DNA from: Synchiropus splendidus | Lineage: Eukaryota; Chordata; Actinopteri; Syngnathiformes; Callionymidae | Direction of reading: 5' to 3' | DNA length: 64,000 nt | Assembly: GCF_027744825.2 (NCBI RefSeq) | Contig: NC_071334.1 | Location: 2,384,437 to 2,448,436, forward strand | Program-made: the position numbers and the translations under genes | In this document: positions 34,065 through 44,414 of the stretch, in pieces | How the letters are laid out: each line of letters starts with the position of its first letter | Position numbering within the stretch: position 1 is the stretch's first letter | The notes under the pieces: model-generated | What the model was told of the DNA's origin: nothing | The model's database searches: none | The model's input: the letters and a program-made list of their open reading frames with translations, nothing else

Positions 34065-34450
34065 GCAGCTGTCAGTAGATTTAAGAGATTAAATTGTGAT
34101 TAAGTTGAGATAACTTGCAATTAATGGCAAATTAATGAGACATTTTGCATCTGCTCTAAATGTAATTTAAAATGTTTTCCTCATGCAAACATTTGTTTAC
34201 ACCAACAACCCAACATAAAAATCCTTTAAGATGAGTTAACTCAGTTTGTTTATTGACAGCCCTACTCTTAAAAAAAAACAATCGTTTGCCCACCAAAACG
34301 CAGCAGTGGATAACGTAGCACAATAACTCAAAATGGCGCACACAGCGAGTGGCTAATCGCGCTAGCAAAAAACCTAAACACAAGTGCAGAAAAGTAGAAT
34401 GCACCACCAAATACAACACAATGATTCATGTATATAAACGCATAAACATC
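34065..34450. mobile_element. hAT-like non-autonomous repeat, copy 1
   Basis: This is homologous to 35240-35625. Shared words in order are GTGATTAAG/GCGATTAATCGAGATTAA, CAAACATTTGTTTAC/CAAACCTCTGTTTAC, GAGTTAACTCA, ATTGACAG-CCTACTC-TAAAAA, CAGCAGTGGA-AACGTAGCAC, GCGAGTGGCT and ACTAGCAAA/GCTAGCAAA. The GACAGCCCTA and ATTAATCGAGATTAA words are typical of fish hAT-derived repeats as I know them. No transposase remains. Confidence 0.55.
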
Positions 34451-34536
34451 ATCCAACAAATAAAACCAAAAACGGCCACTGAATTAACACAACATGGGAC
34501 CAAACGTGAGGACTCAATACCACATACAGTGGTACC

Positions 34537-35217
34537 TCGGTTTTCGAATGTCTCGGACTTCAAACAAATCGGAATTCTTTTTTTTTTTGCTTCGGATTTT
34601 GAACGAAAATCCAGAACTCAAACGCCCCTGAAAAAACATAACGTGTGCGGACCGATCAGCTGACCCACGAGGCGCTTTGTTATTGTGTACAACGCAGCCT
34701 CTGTATGCAGACGTGTCCCGTTAGCTCCATTCACTGACTGTTTTTTCTTCATATTGAGGTGTAAAACCTTTCCTGTCTCCACACTGGACCGTGGTAGAGT
34801 GTCACAGGGGAGGTGCTGGAGCGCTCACTCCAGGGTTTGATGTCCTGTTGTGGGCTGGAGCTGGGACAGGGATGAGGCCAGTCTGGGACAGAGCGTGACT
34901 TGGTTTATGACTTTGTCACAGCCAAACTGCACAGAAGCGCACATTCAGAGCTGGACACGCACCGGGCACCTCTTCACTTCTGGAGAGACCTCACTCACTC
35001 GGCAACCCCTCCCACATGCAGCGGCCACACACATAGAGGAACAGCCACCTGCAGCAGACACTCTACATTCACTCCTACAAAAGACTGTTTTAAGGCTTGG
35101 AACGCATTACTTCTTTTTCCATTCATTGTAATGGGAAAAATCCATTCAGATTTCGAACAAATCGCTTCTCGTACGGACGTCTGGAACGGATTGTGGTCGA
35201 GAACCAAGGCACCACTG
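34537..35217 (+). mobile_element. pogo/Tigger-like MITE (681 bp) with TA duplication
   Basis: The left end is CAGTGGTACCTCGGTTTTCG and the right end reads inward as CAGTGGTGCCTTGGTTCTCG, giving imperfect terminal inverted repeats of about 20-30 bp. The element is flanked by TA on both sides (34535-34536 and 35218-35219), the Tc1/mariner-type target duplication. Internal sub-terminal sequence ATGTCTCGGACTTCAAACAA / TTCGAACAAATCGCTTCTCG is also partly inverted. No transposase frame is present. The CAGTGGTACCTCGG end is characteristic of Tigger/pogo-type MITEs. Confidence 0.85.
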
Positions 35218-35239
35218 TACTACTCAAAGCAACTACTGA

Positions 35240-35625
35240 ACTAAACACACACATGGGCTGTTCTAAATGTAACTTAGATGTTGCAAACCTCTGTTTACTC
35301 CCATCACCCAACATGACAAATACTGTCAAGAACATTCTTTAGATAAAACATCTTCCTTAAAGGTGAGTTAACTCACCTTCAGTGCGATTAATCGAGATTA
35401 AAAATGTTACTCAATTGACAGTCCTACTCATAAAAACCAATCATCCTAACTCACAAAAACTCAGCAGTGGACAACGTAGCACAGTAACTTAAAATGCCAC
35501 ACTGAGCGAGTGGCTCAACACACTAGCAAATAACCTAAGTACAACTACTGAAAACGAGAATGTACATGTAAATACAACACATTTGTTCATGTAAATAAAC
35601 AATAGTGATAAACCATGGACTTAAT
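35240..35625. mobile_element. hAT-like non-autonomous repeat, copy 2
   Basis: Second copy of the element at 34065-34450, in the same orientation and about 1.17 kb away. It contains GCGATTAATCGAGATTAAA and ATTGACAGTCCTACTC. The MITE lies between the two copies. Confidence 0.55.
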
Positions 35626-36229
35626 GCCGTAAACTACTCCACACAACTACTAGACTAAACATAGACACACATTTCTAAAAAAGTAAATCCACACAACAAC
35701 AAAGAACACAAGCTAGTGCAGCTCCAACACAACACAACAATGGAACGCATAAAAGAAACACAAAGTTGACCAGCGAGCAAATTACTCAATTAACATTGAG
35801 GGCAGCAATAAATCAACGTAAGACAGCGACAAACCCAAAGTGAAATGACAAAACTTCACCATGAAAGCCAAAAATCAACGTGGGACAATGCTGGTCCCTG
35901 ACTGGACGGAGGACTCGTGGGCTCAGCGCGCTTGTGTGTGGTTTAGTTTGGGCCGTTCACAGAACATAGTTCATCCCTCAGAGAAGGGAGGAAGAGCCGA
36001 CATGGATCGCTCACCTGACAGGAAGAGGTACGACCTGACAGGAAGTTACACAATTGTCTTTTGAAAATAGGGGAGGAGTGATGGAGCGGTGGGCTCGGTC
36101 AGAGCTGGAGTTTCCGACCAACGCCTCCTCTGACACCACGGAATCTATCAATCAGCCATCGATCGGAGGCGCAGCCTGCAGGAGGAGGAGAAAAATCAAT
36201 CTGCCTTCCCGTGAGTCAGTGATGTGGCG
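35626..36229. other. Non-coding stretch
   Basis: AT-rich and CAA-rich to about 35860, then ordinary composition. Nothing was recognised. Confidence 0.4.
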
Positions 36230-37085
36230 GCGGTGATGCGTCTGCGCCGGTGTTAAGTGTGATTGGATGGTGCTGCCGCTCATCTGCGCCGTTTTCATAC
36301 GCAATTAACCGCAAATAGCATCTGCGGCGGATAATTGAGCTTCCGAGCACAAAGAGGAAGAGGAAGACCGGATGTCGATACGGGTGATGAGTATCAGCGG
36401 CTCCAACTGAGGCCCCTGGTTTCTGCAACGTCTGCCCCCTAGAGTCCCATCAAGCCAGTGAGGTCACCATCATCTATCTGGATGAGGTGAATTTTTTTCA
36501 CGCGAAAAAAAAAACAGGTGGCTGGGAGTTAAAGTTGCTCCGGCCGGATCAGGAAAACCTTGCGCAGCTGCTGAGCTTAACTTTGAGGCCGCTCTGGCCG
36601 CGGAGCCTCCCCCGCCCCCCTCCTGAAAACTGCTGGCGAGGAGAAAAGGACGAGCGGCAGATGAAGGGATGGAGGTATTTGAAGTCATTAAGAGGCATTT
36701 TTGATCAACTAAGCAGTCGCCGGGCCCTCGAACGCCGCGCTAAGCACTCTCCATTCAAACGCCGCGGCTAAGAAGATCGGCGATGGTCCCGCCATTGTCA
36801 GGGGACGGGGGAGAGTCTGCGGCCCGCGCCTTGATAGCGCCCGTTTATTTCCAGAAGTCAGGCTTTTTCTTTGTCCTTCCGCCGATCGGGACTTCGCTTG
36901 CAAGTGCACTTCTGACGGTTTAGGTAAAAACGGACATCAGCAAGGTGGAGGATCGGCGGCGCGTCCGGAGCAAAGGCGGCGGCTCCAGGAGGGAGGGGCT
37001 CAGGGTTATCTGAGGCCCGGAGGCCCTTTGTTAGTGCTGCTAAGTCACTAATGCTGCTCCACAGGAATCAGCTTTAATTGTTCAC
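36230..37085. promoter_or_regulatory. Candidate mafa upstream enhancer region
   Basis: This repeat-free region about 4-4.8 kb upstream of mafa contains two NeuroD-type E-boxes CATCTG (36281-36286 and 36319-36324), each followed by GCG. Homeodomain-type sites GCAATTAACC (from 36301) and GATAATTGAGC (36330-36340) lie beside them. Farther on are GTGCTGCTAAGTCACTAATG and CAGCTTTAATTGTTCACGG near 37034-37085. In mammals the beta-cell MafA enhancer lies on this same side and uses homeodomain, Fox and E-box factors. Equivalence here is an inference. Confidence 0.35.
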
Positions 37086-37101
37086 GGATGCGACACACAT
37101 T

Positions 37102-37129
37102 TGTGTGTGTGTGTGTGTGTGTGTGTGTG
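37102..37129. repeat. (TG)n microsatellite
   Basis: About 14 TG dinucleotides. Confidence 0.9.
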
Positions 37130-37559
37130 AGCCCTCGAGTCAACACCAAGACTTAAAGACTTCATTTAGCTGCCCCAAGTAGCTCCCACAGAATCATGTC
37201 TACAAGAGGAGGTTCATTACTGCTTTCATTGTGGTCACTGGTGTCTTCAGACGGGAGATGGGGGAAGTGGGGGGGAGGTGGCCGGGGGGAGGTTCAAGTT
37301 GAACTCACTCATGGACGGGTCAGACAAGTCAATTGCACATCATGTTGCAGGGGAATTCTAAGGCCTCTTTCATACGCGCCAAGCCAAGATGACGCTTTCC
37401 CCTTCACTGGGTCAATAGCGACATCGCCGGCATCGCTTGTGAAAATGACACCCGCGAGCAAAGACTTCCGTCTCTTCCTTGGGCAATTTAGGACTTGAAC
37501 AACCAAAAAGACTTTTCGTGCAGAGTCGTCGAGAAAATCCGACCCCGTTTCGTCAACAT

Positions 37560-37990
37560 TCCAGGACGTTAGAAGAGGGTTGAGGAGAACAAGCAAAACA
37601 AGAAGAAGAAAAAGATGTGAATGAAGGATCAAAAAAGACCATAATGAAGATGATCCACAACACCACCAAGAGCAAGACCAAGACAGACCAAATAGAAGAA
37701 AACAAGACCACAAACAAGATAAAAACAAGGATGAGAGAAGAGCAAAACAACAACAAGGAAGAAAAGATGAACAAGAACATGACCGAGAAGAAGATCCAAA
37801 TGACTGAGGACAACAATGTCAGCAACAGCAGGAAGAAAAGCAAAAGGAAAACACAAAGAAGAATCACAAAAAGGACAAAAAGAACAAGATCACCAAGTCA
37901 AAAGAAGACAGACTAGAAGACCAAAAAGAAGAAGAGCACACCGAAGAAGTAGAGGAAGATGACCAACGGGAGGAAGAAAAAGTGGAAGGT
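37560..37990. repeat. Purine-rich (GAA/AAG) low-complexity tract
   Basis: The plus strand is overwhelmingly A and G, made of AAGAAG, AACAAGA and AAGACCA-type words. This yields Lys/Glu-rich open frames in several frames. I regard it as low-complexity DNA rather than a gene: no splice sites and no domain. Confidence 0.7.
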
Positions 37991-38796
37991 GATGCATTTC
38001 TGAACAAGACCAAGGCCTCGGTGTAAGGTTCAGGCGTGAAGGCCTGGTGGGGCACAACAGAGAGGTTTGAGAATCTCACCTCTCAGTCAAGAAAGCGAAT
38101 GATTCATCACACAAAGACGCATGACTCGTTCTGAGGACGGCAAAGTGCTGAGCGATTCTGTGGTGGAAAACTTCAGGAGGAGGTGCAGGGTCATAACTCC
38201 GTCATCTTCAGTCCGACAAGGAAGTGCTCCTGAAATGTTGAGGAGGGCAAACGGGTGATGAAGGTCTCGTCCAGGGGGCGATAAAACAAAGGGGAGAAAT
38301 TCCTGACTTCTCAGAAGCCGAGAGACAGATAAGCAGAAAGGAGAGTATTTCACTGAGAACACCATGAGGGATCAGGCTTGACCTTTCTTTTTGTCTCCCG
38401 AGTCTGGGATGATTCCGCTCGCTGTCTTCTCTCCGTCTCGTGCGCTTTTACTAAAAATTGAAATATTGATCTTAATTAGAGTTTGCCGAGCTCAGCAGCT
38501 GGCGTTGAGGGTTTTAGACAAGAGGCAGCTCACATCTGTCTCAAGCACTTACGTCTTCAGCGCGAGAGCCGAGCGTCGCGGGCGAGGTGGGCGAAGGGGG
38601 GAGGAGGGAAGAGTGATGGCTCCCTGTCTCCTGCCTTTTCTGAGAAACACGTCGAGCTCTGCTGTCGATACATGAACGCACACACACACGCGCACGCAAC
38701 AAAGTGTGAATCAAAGTTTCCACATCCACACATGACTATAATACCAGCCAGGTGTCAGACGTCCTGAGTGAATCCCGTTTTTGACTTTTAACTTGA

Positions 38797-39445
38797 GTCA
38801 CAGGCACTCAGATGTGTGGGACTCATCTCTTGAGAGGAGACTTTTATTGAGGTTTGTGGCTGTGCGTGTGGAGGAAGTTAAACCTGCTCAACAGTCTGAG
38901 AGACTCACACCAGGAGGAATCCTTTTAAGAGTCACAGGAACTCAGATGTGTGGGACTCATCTCATGTTGAGGAGACTTTTATTGAGGTTTGTGGCTGTGC
39001 GTGTGGAGGAAGTTAAACCTGCTCAACAGTCTGAGAGACTCACACCAGGAGGAATCCTTTTAAGAGTCACAGGAACTCAGATGTGTGGGACTCATCTCAT
39101 GTTGAGGAGACTTTTATTGAGGTTTGTGGCTGTGCGTGTGGAGGAAGTTAAACCTGCTCAACAGTCTGAGAGACTCACACCAGGAGGAATCCTTTTAAGA
39201 TCGAGTCACAGGAACTCAGATGTGTGGGACTCATCTCTTGAGAGGAGACTTTTATTGAGGTTTGTGGCTGTGCATGTGGAGGAAGTTAAAGATCGAGTCA
39301 CAGGCACTCAGATGTGTGGGACTCATCTCATGTTGAGGAGACTTTTATTGAGGTTTGTGGCTGTGCGTGTGGAGGAAGTTAAACCTGGTCAACAGTCTGA
39401 GAGACTCACACCAGGAGGAATCCTTTCAAGAGTCACAGGCACTCA
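38797..39445 (+). repeat. 135-bp minisatellite, about five units
   Basis: Units begin GAGTCACAGGAACTCAGATG and end CCAGGAGGAATCCTTTTAA. Starts lie at about 38797, 38929, 39064, 39203 (with an inserted ATCGA), 39294 and 39430. Full copies are 135 bp; one copy (39203-39293) is short. The period is divisible by three, so a plus-strand frame (38781-39491, 236 codons) stays open across the array. This gives a repeated 45-residue sequence containing TQMCGTHL and RRLLLRFVAVRVEEVKP. No signal peptide or family is recognisable, so the frame is treated as a by-product. Confidence 0.9.
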
Positions 39446-40430
39446 GATGTCTGACTCACGTACAAGATGTGACAGCTCCAGGATGTTGTGAACACATCTG
39501 CTGCGACCAAAAAGAGCAACAAAACCACAGGAATATGTATTAACACGAGTCACTGTGGCCATTTGAACCAACGTGCTTGCATGTTCTGTTTTGTCTGTCA
39601 CTGGTCAATGGAGGTTCTTCTTCTGAGGAAAATCTCACCCATGAATGGAGTCAGAAGTGGGATTGATGTAGGTGGGTATGTGGGACTCGGAGAATCCATC
39701 GACTCCATCAAAACGCCAACTGGATCTTAAGCTTCATAAACAAGGCAGGCGCAGACATGCCACTCTCAAGTTTGAGCCTGAGAGAAAGTAAAGCGCCCCC
39801 TGGAGGTCCCCACTATCATAGGCCCCCAAACACAGTTGAACATTTGTACAACACAAACGCTGGAAGATAATGGGACTGATGGCTCTCACGAATGGACTCG
39901 CCTCTCAGGAAGCAGCCGACCAGATTTGAAGCAGCAGAATGGCAGATTTCTCTGATTTCCTTTTATAGCGTATTCTGGGTGTTAAGCCACTGAAATGCAA
40001 CATCAATTCAAAAGTTACAACCTCAATTTAGCATGAGCTTTTAGCCGAGGTTTTGTTTGGGCAATAGGGTCGTAAAATAAACATCCGGTGAGTTTTCCGC
40101 CGGAGTGCGGCGCTTCTGACCAGACTTTTGATCCTTGTCAGAGACTGAGGTGTGAATTTATAGTTCAGAACACAAAACTTTCCAATGCTGAGCGCAGCAG
40201 AAAGTAAAGTGAAGGAAAACCGTTTCTACAATGCAAACACGTTCCCAGGATGCATGCACCAGCCACAGAGACGGTGGTGAACGAGTGAGGAGTCAATGTT
40301 TCATATTAACATATAATACTTCGATCCTAGAGGAGGATTACAGCAGGCGCCGGCTCTACTCTTGGTTTGGGAGGAGACTCTTTGGACCATGATGTTTGAG
40401 GATGACAGAGGGGTATGAGGTGAGAGCCAG
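39446..40430. other. Non-coding stretch with one reverse CTCF-like core
   Basis: Nothing else was recognised. See the separate entry for 39793-39806. Confidence 0.4.
39793..39806 (-). promoter_or_regulatory. CTCF-like core motif, reverse orientation
   Basis: Plus-strand GCGCCCCCTGGAGG reads as CCTCCAGGGGGCGC on the minus strand. That is one base from the CCACCAGGGGGCGC core. Confidence 0.4.
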
Positions 40431-40780
40431 GAGGAGGAAAGAGAAAGACAGTTAAAGTCTGTGTGAATGAGATGAGGGCAGGATGGTGAATGACAGGAAT
40501 ATTTGGAGTCAATCATCCAGTGTAATGGACAAAGATGGAGGAGGCGAAGAAGAGAGTGCAGCCAGGGTGGAGACGACTGGGACAGCAACACGAGTGAAAG
40601 AGAAGCTTAAGAGGACTGGGTTGCTGCTATGATGTAGAGAGAGGGAGAAAGGATGTGGAGAAGTTAGGAGACAAAGTTGGGGAGGACACATGATGTGGAC
40701 AGAGTTGGACCAAGGATGCTGGAGACGGAGGAGAGGAACAAGGCCAGACACGTTCATGATGGAGGAGGGCATGAAGGTGC
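40430..40780 (+). mobile_element. LINE ORF2 fragment (degraded)
   Basis: The plus strand has GATGGAGGAGGCGAAGAAGA, GAGTGCAGCCAGGGTGGAG and ACACGAGTGAAAGAGAAGCT. This corresponds to the EEAKKRVQ-GW … ARVKGK segment found just upstream of the C-terminal part of a common fish non-LTR retrotransposon. Stops and frameshifts are present. The rest of the element is missing. It may be the same family as 51690-52190. Confidence 0.5.
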
Positions 40781-41277
40781 ACGTGATCTCCTGCTGTTTC
40801 AGTGATGGCGTGATTGATTTTGGATGGATTTACAATGGCAGTTTGTTTTCCACTCACCCGCGTCCTCAGCTCCGCAGCCACAACGATGGTCCCTCTGGGA
40901 ATTTAAATCTCCCGGGGTCTGACGCTCACCTCCTGTCCAGGAACTCCAGGCGTGTTAGCAGAGCGAGTGTCACCTTCAAAGTGCAGCGCTTTGCCTGCAT
41001 TTATGTGGCGCCATCGTTCCTCTCTATTTGAACGATGAAAGTGTCTTTCCTCCCCGTTTTATGTGCCTTGCCCTTCTTCACCTATAGCTACTCATAATCA
41101 TATTGACATGCTTCATGAAAGTTGTATTTTTAAACAAATAATGCTCATTACAACAGAACTTCTGCCCACCTTTCACCCAGGCATTACCAAGGTATTCGCT
41201 ATGAAAAATGATACAGCCAAAAGGTGATCGACAATAATCGACTCGTCCATATAGAGTGCAAAAAAAAAAAAAAAAAA

Positions 41278-41278
<1 letters not shown>

Positions 41279-41313
<35 letters not shown>
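41279..41313. repeat. Poly(A) and (AT)n tract
   Basis: About 18 A residues (41261-41278) are followed by about 16 AT dinucleotides. Confidence 0.9.
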
Positions 41314-41316
<3 letters not shown>

Positions 41317-41690
41317 AAATAACATTTCAAGCATGTGTCATGGCGTAAATACACCTTTTCCTATTTTCTCATTCATTGTTTCATAGTATGTTTGTGTCAA
41401 ACTGTAGGTCCATTTAAGACTCTTTGTTCCTTTTGGCTCTAGAGCCCCTCACAGCAGTCAGAGTGTATCAGCTGGCCCCCAAAAATGCAATTGTCCACCC
41501 GTCGTCTACACAGGCCTTTCCTTTCCTTTGGCCGACTCCTTTTTCCAAAAGTCAAGTTTTTGTGTCCCATTTTCTCTTTGAGACAGTAAAAATAAATTAG
41601 ACCAAATATAGTGATTTTATTTTCACCTTTTTTAATTGTTGTATTTATTATGTGATTTTATTAAATCAATAAAATTAATAAATTAATAAG

Positions 41691-41773
<83 letters not shown>

Positions 41774-41860
41774 TATATATATATAACTATATATATAGTT
41801 ATATATATATATATATATATATATAACTATATATATATATAACTATATATATATATATAC
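41691..41860. repeat. Long (AT)n tract with nested ATAACTAT/ATAGTTAT palindromes
   Basis: A long AT run passes into alternating ATAGTTAT and ATAACTAT blocks separated by AT runs. The whole 170-bp segment can pair with itself and is expected to form cruciforms. Confidence 0.95.
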
Positions 41861-42194
41861 GCAATTTATTTATTCATCATTTATCATTTATTTATTTTCA
41901 AATTTCCAGTCTAGTTTCACTTATACCTGCAGAAGACACAGGTGGAGGTTGCTGGTCTGACAACCACAAATGGACGCGACTTTCTGTGGCTCCTTCTTAA
42001 ACAACGTTATTGCATTTAAAATTCTCACAAGTTTGCCAGGATCTTCGCAGCCGTATGAACCCTGACACTTGTGCAGTTGCCGATGACGTCACCGTCCGCT
42101 CAAGTGTCTCCTCTCCGAAGCTGAAAATGAGTGGCGCACCTGCGTCTGTCACCACCCTCCTGACGAAAAGCCCACACAGTGAAGACACACGAAA

Positions 42195-42335
42195 GCAGCA
42201 TTGGAGTTGATGTTTTATTGAGGCTTAATAAAAAGTACAAAGACCTGAATTAAAACTCAAAAAGAAGTGGATAAAGACCCTGAGTGACAGACCTGAAGCT
42301 CAGAGCTCTCATGCTGGCCGCTGGCCTCCGTCGCC
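42195..42335 (-). other. zc3h3: zc3h3 3'UTR with polyadenylation signal
   Basis: On the minus strand AATAAA lies at 42219-42214, about 117 bp beyond the stop codon. A short 3'UTR ending near 42195 is likely. Confidence 0.7.
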
Positions 42336-42367
42336 TCACAGCCGAGGTTTGATCTGCAGCTTCTTCT
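42336..42367 (-). CDS. zc3h3: zc3h3 last coding exon (C-terminus)
   Basis: The acceptor CCTCCGCAG (AG at 69-68) is followed by AG AAG AAG, reading EKKLQIKPRL and TGA (42338-42336). It completes a codon begun by G at the previous exon's end. The vertebrate ZC3H3 C-terminus, as I recall it, ends in a similar K-P-L-H-I-K-P-R-L motif, which supports the call. Confidence 0.88.
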
Positions 42368-44067
42368 CTGCGGAGGACGACACACAAACACCATGTGGAG
42401 ATGAGTGAAAGACAAAGTGGTCGCTCATGAGAAACTGATCTGAATCCTGCTGAAACACTGAGTGATGACACGGCGCTGAGTCGATGAGCAAGCGCGCCGT
42501 GACAGCCATGAATGAGCGAGAGCCCGTCGCTGATGCGTCCAGATAATTTATGCAAAGTGAGGGGGGCGTTTGGCTACTGTCCACCATTAAGGAGGCGACG
42601 GTGAGCGGTTACAGCGACACAAACTAAACCTGTCTCCCTGTTCTGCTCTGCGTTTATCAAGCCCCTCACGCCTTCACTGCACTGGTCAGAACTTCACTCA
42701 GCAGAATTGGACTTTGAAGATTTTGGGGCCTCGTTGGGATGTGGCCCTTTAAAGACAGCGGCAAACTGAGGGCAGAAACTGATGCTGGCCACTAAATAAG
42801 AAGAATCATCACAGAATCGTGACACTAACTTTGACCTTATCTGCAGATTTACATGAAAAATAAATTGAAAGTAAATTTCCCAAATGAAGAAGGAAGTTTC
42901 TGTCGCACTACCAAGTCCAATATCTGATTAGTTTAAACTCCAGTAAAAAATAGAATGTGTTTGTGTTTCAAAGGTCAGAGGTCAACACCACCAAGGTCAG
43001 TTAAGAGCTCATCTGTCTCCACGCAGAGGACCCTAAAAATAACCCGCTACAGAGACAGCACTCAGTGAAAGCGAAGGTTAACGGATGAATTCCAGGGTTT
43101 GGACTCAGGTGAGTCGATCATGAAATCAGAGGCCATTTCCCCAGACAGCTGGGACTCATCCATGGACACACTATATAGTGACAGAGAGAAAGGTGGGAGT
43201 CTGAGACAGAGAAGGAGAGGAGGAGAGGAGCGACCCGAGTGTGAGACTGCGTGACAGAGAGACAAATATTAGCTCAGTAAGACCAGGTGAGAGAGACGGA
43301 GGGAGGGAGGAGTCAACAAAGAGAAAAAAAAGAGCGAGTCTGTCAGCGAGGGAGAGTCCTGAGACAAGAGAACGTGACCATCTTGAGGGTCGGAGAGAGA
43401 GTGGGCAAGAGTGAGAGTAATGTGCGTCTGACTGATCCTCAGATGAAAGTGTGACCGGATGAAAGGGGACAAAAAGCTACTGGACGGTGAGACCACAGGA
43501 GGAGAAGGCAGCCAGACTGAACTGAGAGCTGATCTAAGAGTGATGCCCTGCAGCGCCACCAGCTGACGACCAGTAGAACCTCTGGTTTATTCTGTCGTCT
43601 CAGTCTCATCATTTATTCAGTTCTTCTTTCCTTCCAACAACGGAACCAAATAAAACAACAAAGGAAGGTTCCAGTGTCTGTTGAATGGACAAACTAAGTT
43701 CAGTTCAGGAGGGAACAGTTGAGATATACATACATATATATAAAATGAAAAACAAATGTATCAAGGCAAATGAATAAAAAAATGACAAAATATATAATAA
43801 ATAATACATAAATAAGGATTAAGGAAAGTGAAAAGTGGAGGAAAGAAAATGCAATGTACAAAAGAAGGTACGGAAAAGTGAAGGAATGAACAATCCAGGA
43901 AATGAAGAAAAAGAAAGGAATGAAAGTAAAAAGAATTGGATTAAAAGAGGAGAATACAGAGCAAAGTAAAGAAAAATAAGGATGGAAGGCAGCAGTCAGA
44001 TCCCAAAAACAAACGACTAATTCCAGGGAACGCCGGATCAGAACCAGAAGAAAAAGCATTTTCTGAC
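42368..44067 (-). other. zc3h3: zc3h3 intron
   Basis: 1.7-kb intron. 43700-43990 is purine/A-rich low complexity. No repeat family or other gene was recognised. Confidence 0.7.
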
Positions 44068-44216
44068 CTTTGAACTGGGACGTGTCGGACCGGAGAGTCT
44101 CCGGCGGGTCGGCGTCCTCAGGGGAGCTGCAGAGGGAGATGAAAGAAGGCAGCGCCAGGGAACCCGCAGGGGGGGACAGGGGAGGTTCTGGTGGTACCAG
44201 CGTCGACAGCCGAGGC
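44068..44216 (-). CDS. zc3h3: zc3h3 exon, Pro-rich tail with conserved LPSFISL
   Basis: The acceptor CTGTTCCGCAG (AG at 218-217) and donor AAAG|GTCAG bound 149 bp. The reading is (R)PRLSTLVPPEPPLSPPAGS, then LALPSFISLCSSPEDADPPE, then TLRSDTSQFK plus one base. LPSFISL is a recognisable conserved block of the ZC3H3 C-terminal tail, downstream of the zinc fingers. The frame joins correctly to both neighbouring exons. It is separated from the upstream exon by an intron of only 64 bp. Confidence 0.9.
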
Positions 44217-44280
44217 CTGCGGAACAGACGGAGTCAGTCGGACTCCGCTTCAGGGAGACGGGCCCTTGTTTGGCTCTCAC

Positions 44281-44414
44281 CTCTTGGGGGGCTGCTGGTC
44301 CTGGCTGGCTGTGCGTTTGGGTCTCTGGCGGTGCTGCAGCTTACAGCGGGATCCTTGCGGGCAGGACCCGGTTTTGGAGAAGTCCGGGCAGACCAGAGTG
44401 TGTTTCTTCTTACA
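44281..44414 (-). CDS. zc3h3: zc3h3 exon, end of CCCH finger 4 and finger 5
   Basis: The acceptor CTGCCTGCAG and donor AAGAG|GTGAG bound 134 bp. It starts CKKKHTLVCPDFSKTGSC and ends QDQQPPK plus two bases. The first Cys and His complete finger 4. Finger 5 is C-x8-C-x5-C-x3-H (VCPDFSKTGSCPQGSRCKLQH). A basic RQRPKRTAS tail follows, possibly part of a nuclear targeting signal. All ligands are intact. Confidence 0.95.

Noticed and set aside
37553..37916. Lys-rich plus frame and Leu/Phe-rich minus frame, membrane-protein-like
   Set aside because: This is low-complexity purine-rich DNA. The apparent hydrophobic protein is the complement of GAA-type repeats.
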